Of a stretch of DNA of 64,000 nucleotides, positions 1 to 12,270 are shown piece after piece; position 1 is the first letter of the stretch; each line of letters starts with the position of its first letter. Below the pieces are notes generated by a model, which had not been told where the DNA came from, ran no database searches, and saw only the letters and a list, made by a program, of their open reading frames with translations. Made by a program: the position numbers and the translations under genes. The DNA lies in assembly GCA_905178155.1 (NCBI GenBank), contig CAJINV010000003.1:269091-333090 (forward strand), in the 5' to 3' direction. Source of the stretch: Amoebophrya sp. A120 (Eukaryota; Sar; Dinophyceae; Syndiniales; Amoebophryaceae).

Positions 1-2045
1 GCCGGGTTCGCGCCCCTTTTTCCCCCATTCATTGCTTGACGGGCAGGAGCGCGGCGCCGAGAAGCCGGAGCGCAAAAGTCTGCGCAGAGCATGCGGATTG
101 GGGTGCCGGGCCGCGTGTCTTTTGGTTCTATCTTCTTTCGTTCTTGATCGGCAGGAGCGCGGTTGCGACTCGAGAGGCCGGAGTGCAAAAGTCTGCGCAC
201 ACCATGCGGATATGGGTGCCAGGTTCGCGCCCCTTTTTCCCCCATTCATTGCTTGACGGGCAGGAGCGCGGGGCCGAGAAGCCGGGGCGCAAAAGTCTGC
301 GCAGAGCATGCGGATGGGGGTGCCGGGCCGCGTCTCTTTTGCTTCTTCTTGCGTTCTTGATCGGCAGCAGCGCGGTGGCGACTCGAGAAGTCGGAGCGCA
401 AAAGTCTGCGCACACCATGCGGATATGGGGGCCGGGTTCGCGCCCCTTTTTCCCCCATTCATTGCCTGACGGGCAGGAGCGCGGCGTCGAGAAGCCGGGG
501 CGCAAAAGTCTGCGCAGAGCATGCGGATTGGGGTGCCGGGCCGCGTCTCTTTCTCTTCTTCTTGCGTTCTTGATCGGCAGGAGTGCGGTGGCGACTCGAG
601 AAGCCGGAGCGCAAAAGCCTGCGCACACCATGCGGATCTGGGCGCCGGGTTCGCGCCCCTGTTTCCCCCGTTCATTGCGTGACGGGCAGGACCGCGGCGC
701 CGGGAAGCCGGGGCGCAAAAGTCTGCGTGGAGCATGCGGATCGGGGTGCCGGGCCGCGTCTCTTTTGCTTCCTCTTGCGTTCTTGATCGGCAGGAGCGCG
801 GTGGCGACTCGAGAAGCCGGAGGGTAAGAGTCTGCGCACACCGTGCGAATTTGGGTGCGTGCTGGGTTCGCGCCCCTTTTTCCCCCGTTCATTGCTTGAC
901 GGGCAGGAGCGCGGCGCCGAGTAGCCGGAGCGCAAAAGCCTGCGCAGAAAATGCGGACTGGGGTGCCGGGCCGTGTCCTCTCTTTTGTTTCTTCTTGCGT
1001 TCTTGATCGGCAGGAGCGCGGTGGCGACTCGAGAAGCCGGAGTGCAAAAGTCTGCGCACAGCATGCGGATATGGTTGCCGGGTTCGCGCCCCTTTTTCCC
1101 CCATTCATTGCTTGACGGGCAGGAGCGCGGCGCCGAGAAGCCGGAGTGCAAAAGTCTGCGCAGAGCATGCGGATTGGGGTGCCGGGTTCGCGTCTCATTT
1201 TCTTCCCGCTGATTGACTGATCGGCCGGGGCGCGCCGGCGGCTCGAGAAGCCGGAACGCAAAAGCCTGCGCACACCGTGCGGATATGGGTGCTGGCCAGG
1301 TTCGTGCCTCTTCTTGTCCCAATTCACGGGCCGGGGCGCGGCGCCGGCAGGCCGGGGCGCAAAAGTCTGCGCGCGCCATGCGGATATGGCCTGCGGCTTC
1401 GCGCCTCTCGCGTTCCCTTTCAAACGAGCGGCAGGAGCGCGGCGCCGAGCAGCTGGGGCACAAAAGTCGGCGCACACCCTGCGGATATGCGTGCCGGGCT
1501 TGTGGTCCTTTTTCTTGCCGCTGACTCCTGACAAGAGCGAGCGCGGCGCCGGGGAGGCGGAGCGCACGCCGCCTTTTGGCTGAGCGCACGCAGCCAAAAG
1601 GCGGCGCACGCCGCGCGGATACGGGTGCCGGGCTCGCGCCCTTTGTTCTTCCAATTCATTGACTCACAGGCCGGGGCGTGGCGCCGGGGGGGCAGCTGGG
1701 CGATGCATGAAAGCCGGCGCACGCCCCACGGACGGGTCTGCGCCTCTTTTCCTCCCGGCGAGCGGACGCAGTGCGGTGCCGAGATGAACGTAGCCGGAGC
1801 ACAAAAGTCGGCGCGCGCCGTGCGGAGACAGGAGCCGGGGTCGCGCCCCTTTATTTTCTCCTCATGCATTGACTGGCTGGGGCGCGGCGCCGAGCAGTTG
1901 GAGCATGAAGAGAGCAAAAGCCGGCGCATGGCGTGGCGATATGGGTGCAGGCTGGCGCCCTTTTTTCTTTCCAATCAGTGGCAGTAGCGCGGCGCCGAGC
2001 GGCACGAGCTGGCGCATTGTTTGTCGCGCTCACACCATGCGAGGC
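1..2045. repeat. GC-rich satellite array, dimeric higher-order repeat
   Basis: A block containing CGCAAAAGTCTGCGC recurs at about 71, 183, 288, 397, 501, 610, 713, 823, 931, 1043, 1147, 1259, 1358 and 1457. Spacing alternates between about 110 and 104 bp. Two monomer types alternate: one ends near a TTCGCGCCCCTTTTTCCCCC stretch, the other near a CTTCTTGCGTTCTTGATCGG stretch, giving a period of about 215 bp. Copies are regular up to about 1250 and decay towards 2045, as at the edge of an array. Long open frames on both strands here are by-products of the repeat (GC-rich, few stops) and carry no recognisable domain. Confidence 0.93.
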
Positions 2046-2314
2046 ATGTCTAAAGACGCGCCGGAATTGCAGCCCCAAGCGAGTGAACGTAATCTGGAAA
2101 GCTCAAGCTAGTAAGCATGTAAACCGCCAACTGATGTTCTGACGCGATCGCGATTCTTTCGACATAATTTAGTGGAGAGCAAACAGATGATGGAGCGAGT
2201 AGCTCGCCGCCTTTCGCAGATGTTTCACAAAGAACCAGTCGAAAATAAAACTTCTTCGCAAGATACTGATGCTTCGATTTGATATTCATTCGTGACCCCT
2301 CATATCCTGCAAAA

Positions 2315-4605
2315 ATGTCGAGCGTGTCGTTCGCAGGGCGTTCTTTTGTTTTTTGCCTAATTCTTGCCACGTGGCTGCGTGTGATTCCGGATCTAGTGCG
2401 TTTTCGGCGGAGCAATCTAGCAGGGAAGAACCTTCGCGTGAGCAGGGGAGCCGCGACCGCTAATCGGGAAAGAACGGTAAGCGGTGCCCTCGCTTCTCAG
2501 CAGAGATTCGCGTCCCCTCCACGACCATTAACTTCTTCCGAGGCTCTGTCTCAGGCCAAGACGGTGCGAAACAACATCCGGAAGTACCTGGCGCGACAGC
2601 AGCTGAACCAGTGCCACATCCCGGCAGTGTGCCAAGATCGCGAGACACTGATTTCCGAAACGCCGGACGGACGCAGATGGCTTCGCACGGACCCGACTGT
2701 CTGCTCCATTATCGTTGGCGAGGTCAAGTGCAAAAGCAGCAATCAGCACGCAAGACTCCTGTCCCCGCGAAAGCCTCCGTGCTCCTGTCACGCGGGCCGG
2801 CCGTTCTGGGGGCTCCCCGCTACGATTCAAGCCAAACCCGACTTGGCCACCTGTGCAGCGGATGCGGAGGTGCTGTTTCCGACATTGAATGCGCAGCAAT
2901 CTGCCCCTGCTGTGCCGCCTACTAGCAGCAGTACTACCGCTAGCGGCGCCACTACACCCGCGAATAAAGCGGCCGCTCGAACATTTACTGACGAGAACCA
3001 GAAGCAGCAACGGCAGGCAGACCTGGTTCGCTGGTTCGGCGAAGCGAAAGATGACCAGCAATCCTGCGGGTCCTGCTCCTCGTGCACCTGCGAATTTGAT
3101 CCCGTGCCGGCGTCTGGTATTTTCGCCTACTTCAACTTCGTGAAACGCCGCGTGTTCGACAACTTATACGGAAGTGTCACGACGACAGTCACCGCTTTGG
3201 TTTGTGTAGATAGACGTACTACTAGACTGGTGCGTGGTGATGTGAGGGGCTCCTCTTCATCACGTTTGACTTGTTCAATGTTTTTTCCAGGGTGGGATTG
3301 GGAATATGATACATCTGCGGGTTATTCAAGATTGATAGTACCGAGCGCCACCACCAGCACTAGCACGTCGCTGATATGCATTTGACCCGTATCTAATATG
3401 ACTGTATTTCCAGCTCTGTCGATCGGACTTTTTTACGCAATCGTCTTACGACTTGCTGTGGTTTGTCGCTCCCCACCTCCTTTCATAGCCTTTACAAGAA
3501 GTACCTCTTCCAGAAGTCCTCTGCGCCCCCTCAGCCGGGAGCTGTTGCGACGGAAACAAGAAAAATCTTCCCGGGCCCCAAGACCACGATTTCCGGTGTG
3601 CCCTCGGACGGGCGGATCCGGGTTTTGGCTATCGGCCTCGGCGTTGGTTGGATCCAGCAGACGTTGACGCGCCTGCACCCCGCGTTTGACATCCTCACGG
3701 TGGAGCTGGACGCACACATGCTGCAGACCGCCAAAAGTTTTTTCGGCCTCGGGCGGACGATGGAGCTCGGCTGGAAAACCGACGCGGACTTTGACCGAAT
3801 CAAGAAAGAATTCGAAGAACAGGGGGCGCCGCAAGAACTGACCCAGTATGTCGGACGCAATCGTGTAGTGGTGTCCGACGGCCTCGCATTCCTGGAAAAG
3901 GAAGCGCGCCGGCTCCTCCTCGGCGAGGGAGACAGATTATCTCCTGGAATGACAAGCAAGGCAGCCTCCAAAGAAAACGACCGTGTTTTGACATCAAGTG
4001 CAGTCACAAGAGACGAGACGGAGACCGCAAGAACAGCCGCAACTACTGCGAATCTTCACGCCTCCGTCCGAGGATCATTGATGTACACCACGAAAAATGC
4101 CACGGCACATCATGTCAACAAGTACGACTTGGTGATCGTCGACTGCTTTGATCCGCTGGGCCACGTGCCTTCCCCGAGCTGCGTGTCCGACCGCTTCACT
4201 ACAGCGGTTTACAACGTGTTGAAACCGAAGGGAGTGATGCTGCAAAACACGCTGAACACGATGCCGCCGCGCAAGGCGGTGGAAAAATTGAAAAAAAGAT
4301 TCCAGAAGGTCACGACGGAGATAATCCCCTCGTGTCCGAACGTGTTAGTGAGGGCGGAGAAAGTTGTGGACGTCGTGAATCATGGAGGACAAAGAAATCT
4401 TGATGCTGCCGGGAGGCCCTATTCTTCCGCTGCAGCTGTTGGCCAGGAAAACAAGAGTCAGAAGGAAAAGAACGGAAGAGATTCTGGCACTACCGCGAAT
4501 AGATCTGATGTAGGTGGTAATGCTAGCGGGGATGGAAAAACAGACCCTCACATTGCGCATAGATCAACATATTCGCAACCGCATCAAGACGCCCATGAAT
4601 ATTGA
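2315..4605 (+). CDS. Spermidine-synthase / METTL13-like methyltransferase
   Basis: Probable class I SAM-dependent methyltransferase of the spermidine synthase/METTL13 fold. The last exon carries a SAM-binding motif I (VLAIGLGVGWIQQTL), an acidic post-I segment (DILTVELDAHML), a VVSDGLAFL segment and the motif YDLVIVDCFDPLGH followed by VLKPKGVMLQNTL, in the order seen in METTL13-type proteins. The ATG at 2315 opens a hydrophobic N-terminus (SFVFCLILATWLRVI), possibly a signal anchor. The proposed exons are 2315-3173, 3291-3366 and 3489-4605. They keep frame and give 683 residues. The first intron (GTGTCA...TTCCAG) is reasonable, but the second donor (GTCGCT) is weak, and an acceptor at 3413 is also possible. 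The 3' tail is polar and low in complexity. The family call is firm; the substrate (polyamine or protein) is not determined. Confidence 0.72.
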
Positions 4606-5542
4606 ATTTTCTCAGAATATCGATCTGCATCTGCTACGGGTTTGCGCTTGCGCGTCTACGCGCAGGCCCACTCTGTGTTCCGTCCATATCACTGCTTTTA
4701 TTCAACACAACTCATATTAACCAGCAACAAGGAGCGCGTATGCGCAAGGATCAGAACACACACACACCTCGCGTGCAGAAGCAAGAGCAACAAGCGTCAT
4801 GGTCATTAAAGTTTTTTACATCTCCTTCCTACAGTGACGAAATATAAATAAGTTCATCTTCATTCAAACGCAACACAAAAAGCTTTCCGTTGTTCCCTCT
4901 AGCTCAATAGTGCGAAGAGGCACCGAATCCGTTGGTTTTTTAACAAGGAGCTTTTGCCACCAGCACCATCAATGATGACGATCCAAGCTCCATTCGAAAT
5001 TTTTCAGCGACATCGACACTTTGATTTTTGACGGGCACATAGACATACTTTTACATACTTGTCGATATAGCCTCATAGGAAATTAAAAAACTCATTATAC
5101 TGAACAAACCTGGACATATTAAGCACATTTACTAGAATTTGGTCTTGCCTTCACATGCGAATTATTAGGTCTCTTACTCTTTGTTGAGCCAAAAAACAAA
5201 AAGTTCCTTTTTCATCATCTTTTGCCTTCTACTTGTTGCGCTACAGTGCGCCGCGGCAAGTAGCCCAGCATGCTTCACCCTCACAGCCACAGGTTGTGCC
5301 TCTTCGTGACATTGATTCACATATAATATTTTTTCACGTCGAAAATTCGCTGTACATGGACATGGTGCTGCTGATCAAGATCCACACACTACTTGTCGTC
5401 CATTCGGAGGTATCACATTGGCCCCGTCCGTAGTACAATTAGCCCATGTAATTATAATGTGTTTTCTCAAATGAGCGTAAGGGTATAGCAACGACTTACA
5501 AACAATCACTGACCTCCCTCTAGAAAAAGTCAACGGAACAAG
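4606..5542. other. Intergenic spacer
   Basis: AT-rich compared with the flanking exons. Only short open frames with no coding character; includes an ACACACACAC run near 4758. No introner ends or RNA gene recognised. Confidence 0.6.
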
Positions 5543-8500
5543 ATGCCCCGAGGAGGAGCAAAAAAGAACAGCAGCCAGCCCGCGTCAACAGCTGCTGCAA
5601 AAGGAAGCAAGAAAAAAAGCAGTGTGCGGAAGGACAGCGACAAAGCCAGTAAAAATGCTGGCAACAAGGCGGCGAAAAATAAAACGATGAAAAGCGGCGC
5701 CGGCGCGAAGAAGGAGAAGCAGGCAGCAGCTGCAACTACTGCCGTTGCACCTCCACCAGCAGCTCCAAAGAAAACCTCTGGTCTGCGGGAAAAGCGGCTG
5801 AAGGTCGAAAAGTCGTTCTACGTAATCAACAATGCGGCAAATAAAGGAGCGTCGTCGTCGTCGACCAAGGGCAAAAAAACGAGAATCAATTCGACCGGAG
5901 GTACGGTCGGAGCCGGGTCCTCGTCGAGCAGTAGTTCTGCTGCGGCACCGAAGGAGCCTTTACATTCGTCCGCGAAGAAGTCGAAAGCAAAGGTCGCACA
6001 GGGCAAAGCGGAAGAGTCGAGAAGCAATGGTAGTTCCTCTTCGTCATCGTCTTCATCTGCCGCGCTCGTCAAGAAAAGTAGCAATGCTGGTGCCGAGCAA
6101 AGCTCAGGAACAACCTCGGTCGGAACGCGAAATAACAAGCTCGCAGGTCGACCAGGCGGCAGTAGTACCAAGAACTTCTCGGCGTCAAAAAATAAATCCG
6201 CGGCAAAGATCAACTCGGCGACAAAGAAATCCGGTGAGAAAAAAAAACACGTGAAGATAACCTCAAAGGTGGACGCAAAGCCAGCAGTCGCCGCGGAGAA
6301 AATGGTGGCGGGCGAGGCGGCAGATGAGAAGCGGCAGAACAGTAGGAAATCGAGTAGTAAAACGAACAAGAGTACAACATGTACAACAAGCAAAAGCTGC
6401 AGGACCGATACCAAAGACACGAAAAGAAATGATACGTTTGAAAAAAAACCTGGAAAAATGAGCTTTTCGGCTGCGCAGGTGGTCTCTCATGTTGTTCCAT
6501 CGGCGAGCTCTAGTTCTTCTAAGGCGGTGCAGCAGGAACTGCACAAAGGCACCACTGTGCAAGCTGTAGCAGAAGTCGGAGTAGAACAAGAGGACGCTGT
6601 TCCAGCGAAGAAGACGAAGCGTGGCCCCGGTCGGCCGCCCGGGGCCAAAACGATGAAGGCTGTTGCTCAAGCGACGTCTGATCTCGATCCACAAGAGGAC
6701 AACGCGACCGCAAATGTCTACCCCAGCGAAAAGAATCCACTCGCGGGAGCGCAGCACCAGGATAAGGATAGAGCGAAACAAGGTCGTGTTGAAGGAGCAT
6801 CCAGTTCGTCGGCCTGCTCGTCTTCCGGCATGAAGAACCAAACGACAACTACCCAGAAAGCCCCAACATCAGGAGGTATTTGTTGGTTGCTGTATTCTGA
6901 TTTCCATTTATTTTCCGACATGATGTTGAAGATGCTGATGCATTGACGCTCCTCGGCCCGCCGGAAAAGGGCTCCTTGCTCAATAAACCCTGTAGAGACA
7001 GCACATTCAATTTTAATGCCAATAGTCATGTACACCCATCATGTTCTCTTCAGGTGCAGCAGAAGCGCCGGCATTAGCACCAACGAAGGATGTGGCGACA
7101 GACGGCAAGGGAAATCAAGAGGCGAGTCGTAAAAATGTGGACCACGCGACGTCCTACGTGAAAGAGAATCATCTTCCGAAAGTACCTGTACCAGAGGCTA
7201 AACTGCAATCCCCCTCCCAGGATGACGAGAAGGAAGTGCAGCAGGCCCTGGACGCGAAGGCGGCAAAAGCAATGAAAGTCAAGAAAAAGAAAAAGAGTCC
7301 GAAGGCCGCTGCAGCCGCTCCCGGACCGGCGCAGCGTGACACGGCTCCGTTCGCGTCTTCGCTTGGGTTGGTCAACGAAAGCGATTTGAACAAGACCGCG
7401 AAGAATGCAGTAAAACCGCCAGCCGATGTGATAAAAATAGACGCAGCTCCAGATCTTGCCGTTGCGGCGCCGTCTACCGCACAAAATGAAAAACCAGCAA
7501 CGTCAGTTGTGCTCACAGGATCCAAAGAAGCGGTAAAAACAACAGCCGTGCCGCGCGAGTCCTCGCGCTCCCTCACCGCGTTGAAGGTGACGGGAAAACT
7601 TCGGAAGCGGGAGTTTGTTTTGCAGGCGGCCTCTACCACCAACCTGCATATTTTTCCCACCGCGCCAACCGCTGCGGAAAGTGCTGCTGCGGCGGCCGCA
7701 GAGTTGCGGCGGAGGAAGCTGCGCAAACGGAACAAGCGCAGACGGGAACGGCAGGAGGCGGAAGAGCTCCGTGAGAAGCGACCCAGGAACGACTTCTGCG
7801 ACGAGAACCTCTCCCAAGCAGACGCGCACACGGAGCGCGACTGGTCCAGCAGCCCCAGCGAGAACGGCGACCACGACGAGGCGGGGCACGATGAAGACGA
7901 CCCCCTTCGCGCTGAAGATGACTCGGAGGACGAGGAGGACGGGAGTAGCAGCGGCAGCAACAATGGTTTTGGTTCCAGCGGAGACGACGAGGAGGATTCA
8001 CAAGACGGGGCCAACGCGAAGCAATCCCCAGAGCAAATGTACGGGGATCTCTTTTCCGACGACGACGGGGGCCTGCTGGATAATTCTAACATGACGCCGC
8101 GTATCAAATGTAAAAATGTCTGGGTCTGGAAGAATGCAAGATTTGTGATGCAGGTTTTCCATGACCCATGAGGTCTGAAATGCGAGACCCAGCATGACAG
8201 ATTCTTTGAGGTTTCTATCACGCCTTTCCTGCATGAGAAACTCCCTCTCAACTAGGTCAAAAGCGGACAGCTTTTGGCACTCACGCAACACAGATTTTTG
8301 CATCATTTAGATTTGGCATGACAAGTTGCATTGTTCCAGACCCAGACATTTTTACATTTGATACCGCGCGGGGTGGGGAACCGCGGCAAAAAGGCCAACC
8401 AGAAGGCGGCGAACCTGTTCGAGGAACTGAATCGTAGTGAACAACTCGATAATTCTATCCTGAGTAAAAACGTACCCACACCAGAGTCAGGATGAAGATT

Positions 8501-9724
8501 TTGCAACACAAACCTAGGAGTTTTGTGAGTCACGCATGACAAGTTGCGCTATGCAGTGTAGTGCAGGTTAGCAAGTGCAGCCGCATCACAGATTCATCTG
8601 CTCATCCTGTTCACAGCATCACAAATTCCAAAACACGATTGGAAATGGCTCTCACGGGGATGCGCATTACAAGTCTTCCTGTCTTTGCAAATCTGCATTA
8701 CAACTCTGGTGTGGATACGTTTTTACTCAGGATAAATTCCTCCGGGAAACGCAAACTCATGTCCAGCACGCACTCGAGCCGGAGCAGCGTTTTCGTCGTT
8801 AAGGACCGCGACTCCGCCCGCAGCGTGGTGAAGGTGGTGCGCGATCATCCGCATCTGCCTTCGTTCAAAATTCTCTCCGACGGCTCCGTGGAGCTGGAAC
8901 AAACGATCGCCGGCGGAGAATCTTCAACATTTTTATCCGAGAACCGTAAAGGACCAGCCGGAGTAGAACCAAGTGTAAGCGACGAACGACCAGAAATTAA
9001 TCAGAATATGAAAAGCGGTCAGGTAGTACAAGGATTACACCAGGCGTCCAAGTCGTCTTCCAGCTCCTCTTCCTCCAACTCGGCTTCCGCAACAGCAGCT
9101 GCGCCGGAGGGGACATTTCCATCTGAGCGACGAGAAAGAACTACACAGCAGGACGCTTCCGGAGCAGGAGCTACTTCCGGAGCTACTACTGCATTTGCCG
9201 CGCCGTTTGCCGCCGGCACAGGAGCACTAGATCAGCCGATGATGTTCACGGTTTCCCTCCAGTACCTGAACACGCACGATGGCACCGACCACGAAGACTG
9301 CCTTGGTGTGTACAGTTCGCGGCAGCAGGCGAACTTCGCCATGGTGAAATTTCTGGACAACTGGAGCTTTGAGCCGGAGTTCCAGGAGAAGAGAAAACAC
9401 ATGCTGAACAACACCTACCCGATCCGGGGCTTCACCTCATCTTCTCTTGCAGGTGGCAAGACAAACGGCGCCACGTCAAGTAGTAGTTCTTCCACGTCCA
9501 CCAAAGGCGGCGATCATAACGCGGAACTGTCTGCCGCCTCCGGTACGGCCTGCTACGACCAGGAGGAGGAAGCAAAACCAGCTTCCGATGAGGATCAAGA
9601 CCGGGAACGGGCCGTGTCGGGGTGCTACGAGCTGGTGTTGAACGAACACGGACGATTATTCCATGGCGAGGAAATTCGGCTATTTGTCGACAAATTCGAA
9701 GTAAACGCCGACATCCGGTACTGA
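5543..9724 (+). CDS. AT-hook, Lys/Ser-rich nuclear-type protein
   Basis: Four exons are supported: 5543-6875, 7054-8101, 8369-8455 and 8740-9724. They sum to 3453 nt, or 1150 residues, with frame kept at each junction. The first junction is an ordinary intron (GTATTT...TTCAG, joining GGA-GGT-GCA). The next two are introners with duplications CCGCG and AATTC. The N-terminal half is Lys/Ala/Ser-rich. An AT-hook core (KRGPGRPPGAK) lies near residue 355, suggesting minor-groove DNA binding. Around residues 660-690 is a basic RRRKLRKRNKRRRERQ stretch, then a long acidic Asp/Glu/Ser run. The C-terminal 330 residues are less biased (LQYLNTHDGTDHEDCLGVYS and CYELVLNEHGRLFHGEEIRL) and match no family I know. 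A chromatin role is inferred from composition and the hook only. Confidence 0.8.
8102..8363. mobile_element. Introner, TATCAAATG type
   Basis: Inverted ends TATCAAATGTAAAAATGTCT and its complement, both continuing into GGGTCTGGAA. The 5-bp duplication CCGCG lies at 8097-8101 and 8364-8368. Removing the element and one duplication copy joins ATG-ACG-CCG-CG to C-GGG-GTG in frame; left in place, the gene stops at 8171. Confidence 0.95.
8456..8734. mobile_element. Introner, TATCCTGAGTAAAAACG type
   Basis: Ends TATCCTGAGTAAAAACGTAC and its near-complement at the right. Duplication AATTC at 8451-8455 and 8735-8739. Excision joins GAT-AAT-TC to C-TCC-GGG in frame. Only 92 bp from the previous introner, leaving an 87-nt exon. 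Confidence 0.95.
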
Positions 9725-11100
9725 GACTGAATATGATGCTGCAGCTTCAGTGGTCCCTGCTGATGCTCCAGTGCTCATACCACTTTTGGATAGAAGACGA
9801 GGAGGACGAAACAATGTTTGTAGTGATGCAACAAGAAGCAGTTCGTCTTCGTTGTACGCTACATTTGGTTCTCACAACGAAGTATTTCTGATTATAGGAG
9901 GATGTGAAACTTGTCGCACGTTCTGTGCGCACTTCATCATGATCCTCCTGTTTTTTTTACCAGCGACTTCAATTAAACTCACAAGGGCAAATGGCTACAT
10001 TCAGCTTAAGCCGCGCCGCAGCACATCGAGTGCTGTGGATGATTGACATACGTTTATTCATTGTCACGAAGAGATTCAAGTTCAACCAACCGAGGAAGGA
10101 CTTTTGCTCCTAAAAAGCATTTTCCTGGGATTTAGCGACCTGTATTTTATCGACACAGATCTCTTCGCGAACACTCCGTGCTCGTGTCGATTATTTTGGG
10201 CCTCTAGAAAAATGAAAATCAAAATCTAACTTTCTTCATGAGACGAGTTTATCTCCATGAATGGCATATCTTGCGACAAATGAAAGCAGAAAAAAGCCAT
10301 GAATATTTGTGTGGTGCGTCACACAGAGGCGGATTTCGGGAATCTACTTTCTTTATATGGATGGAATTCGAGAATCTGCCATGTCTCGTGTTCACCAAAT
10401 GTTTCGTGTGGGCCGGTCGCTCGCTCTCGTGTCGTCGTCGAAAACAGATTGACAGCTCGTAGGACAAAACTTGAAGATCGACTCGTACCTCCTCGAACCA
10501 CTGCTACCACTAGTGCTAGTCGACATCAATAGGGCGTATCTCGGTTGACAAACCAAAATCTCAATTACGCGCGTTTGGGGCGTAGTTGGGATTCTGGTAG
10601 ACTCCTCATTTTGAGTAGAAGTCTCGCGCAGCGCGCGAATACTGTACACTGTAAACCATTCGTCTCAACGTTTTGACGAAAGAACGCCCGAGCGTTGACC
10701 CCGACGTCTCAACTTCAGCACCGTGTGGGTTGAGTGCTTAGGGTCTAGGTTTTGGGGTTGGCGGGCAGCGGCTGCCCCGGCATAGGCTCGCCACTCCTGG
10801 GCTTTCCTCGACGCATGGGCTTGATATTGAAGTTTGAAGCTGAAACTTGATGACTTCTGCCTGTTGTTTACTACGTCATTGCGCCCCTGCTACAAGGATA
10901 ATTCACCGAGAGCATTGAGATCATGAGTTTGTTAGAGTTTCTTGTGTTGGAGTGGAGTGTAGACGAGCAGAAGATATTCATAGACTATGAGCAACAAACT
11001 TTGGCATTGTTACCCCGTGAAGTAGCAATTGACATTGTGTGCTATTTTTCAAACTTTTCGTTCCATTCCGAACCGTAGGGCAGCTGCTTGTGTACTTACC
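9725..11100. other. Intergenic spacer with a short telomere-like tract
   Basis: No convincing gene. At about 10735-10800 there is a TTAGGGTCTAGGTTTTGGGG tract followed by the self-complementary GGGCAGCGGCTGCCC. This resembles the left part of the inverted-repeat element at 56.3 kb in character. CTAGTCGACATCAATA near 10516 recurs near 11938. Confidence 0.5.
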
Positions 11101-11123
11101 ACGCTCCATTCTATCGTACCAAA

Positions 11124-11640
11124 ATGACGCAGATGACGAAGCGGACCTGCTTGTTTGTGGCAGGGGAGGGGGCGATCGCCTTGGTGAAGGCGATTGATCC
11201 CTCCAGCGTGGCGGGCACCACGGAGGTGGAAACCCTGGCGAACGGGGACTCCAAGTCCGGCAGTTTGCGCGGCTCCCAATCCGCTGACGGCTCCGCTCCG
11301 ATGGGAAATAACGAAGCCGGCAGGACGGCGAGCGCGTTCATGCAGCCGGAGATGGACCAGCGCTGGTTGTTTCTTTTGTGCCCCACGTACGCGCGCTTTT
11401 CACACTCCTCCGTGTTATTGCAAACCGGGCAACTATGAAGAACAGACCAAGGCGACATGTGTTAAGCCACACGGTGAGGGCGTTTGCTGGGCCAGTTTGT
11501 GGACGGAGGGCCCTGAGACCAACCACGGCGTGGCGTGCGGGTGGTATCGCAGTTTGGAGGCCGTGCCAAAGCCACCGGCCAAGCCAGAGCCAGCGCCAAA
11601 GAAAAGGTGGCCGTGCGCGTGGCCCTTCCGTTGCAGGTGA
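11124..11640 (+). pseudogene. Possible broken or unresolved Cys-rich gene
   Basis: This is a GC-rich island between AT-rich spacers. Two + strand frames look coding in succession. The first runs from the ATG at 11124 (RTCLFVAGEGAIALVKAIDP...) to about 11420. The second starts around 11400 and ends with a TGA at 11638-11640 (CYCKPGNYEEQTKATCVKPH, later GVACGWYR and KRWPCAWPFRC). The second part has six or more cysteines. No clear GT-AG intron joins them, so this may be a frameshifted pseudogene, an exon pair with an odd junction, or chance. I recognise no family. Confidence 0.3.
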
Positions 11641-12270
11641 TTGGGTAAGAGGCAACGCCAACGCCAGGACGCTCCTGCTGTGGTGTCAACTCCACGGCGG
11701 TTTGTAGCTAAAGTCCTGTGATGAATGTTTTTTATCAGCGGACTCTTGCGCTGGGTCAATGTTCGTAGGTACGCTACGCGACTTCTGTGAGTTGTCCAGC
11801 GATTTCTACAGCGCGCAGCTGCTGGCGGTGGCTGCGCATCAACCGCATGCCTTGTGGGTTTCTTGCGACGGGGAGTCTGTTGCTCATGAGGGCAGACGCG
11901 TCTGACAGAGCTGCTCGGAGTGAACAAAGAGATGGGTCTAGTCGACATCAATATCGCGCATCATGGCATACAGAGGCGATGTAGTCCAAAGTAGTAGCAC
12001 AAGAGCTGCGAAAATCATCGTGGAGCCACGCCTATTTTCGACGAGCTAAAGCTTGTTTCTATTCGAGCCAAATTGTCTTGTCGCACTTAAGTAGATTCAT
12101 TAATCGCCATAAAAGTGTTGAAACGCTTTCGCTTCTGTTGCTTAGCTTCGCTTGAGATCGTAGGTCCTTGCATCGTAGTAAGAAAATATTATGAGTATGC
12201 GAACCGATGAGAAACCAAAAGGACAAAAGTTCGTCTGCGCCTCAGCCCGCAGACTGTCGATAGTTTTAAG
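11641..12270. other. Intergenic spacer
   Basis: Mixed-composition DNA before the next gene. Short frames only on both strands; nothing recognised. Confidence 0.5.

Noticed and set aside
1-1300. CRISPR-like regular repeats
   Set aside because: The whole 107-bp unit is repeated with no unique spacers, and the setting is eukaryotic; a satellite fits.
128-1654. 508-codon minus-strand open frame and several overlapping plus-strand frames
   Set aside because: They lie wholly inside the satellite array and repeat with its period; no domain.
7169-8251. 360-codon minus-strand open frame
   Set aside because: It is antisense to the AT-hook gene exon and its Ser/Leu/Arg bias follows from the Lys/Ser/Asp-rich sense codons.
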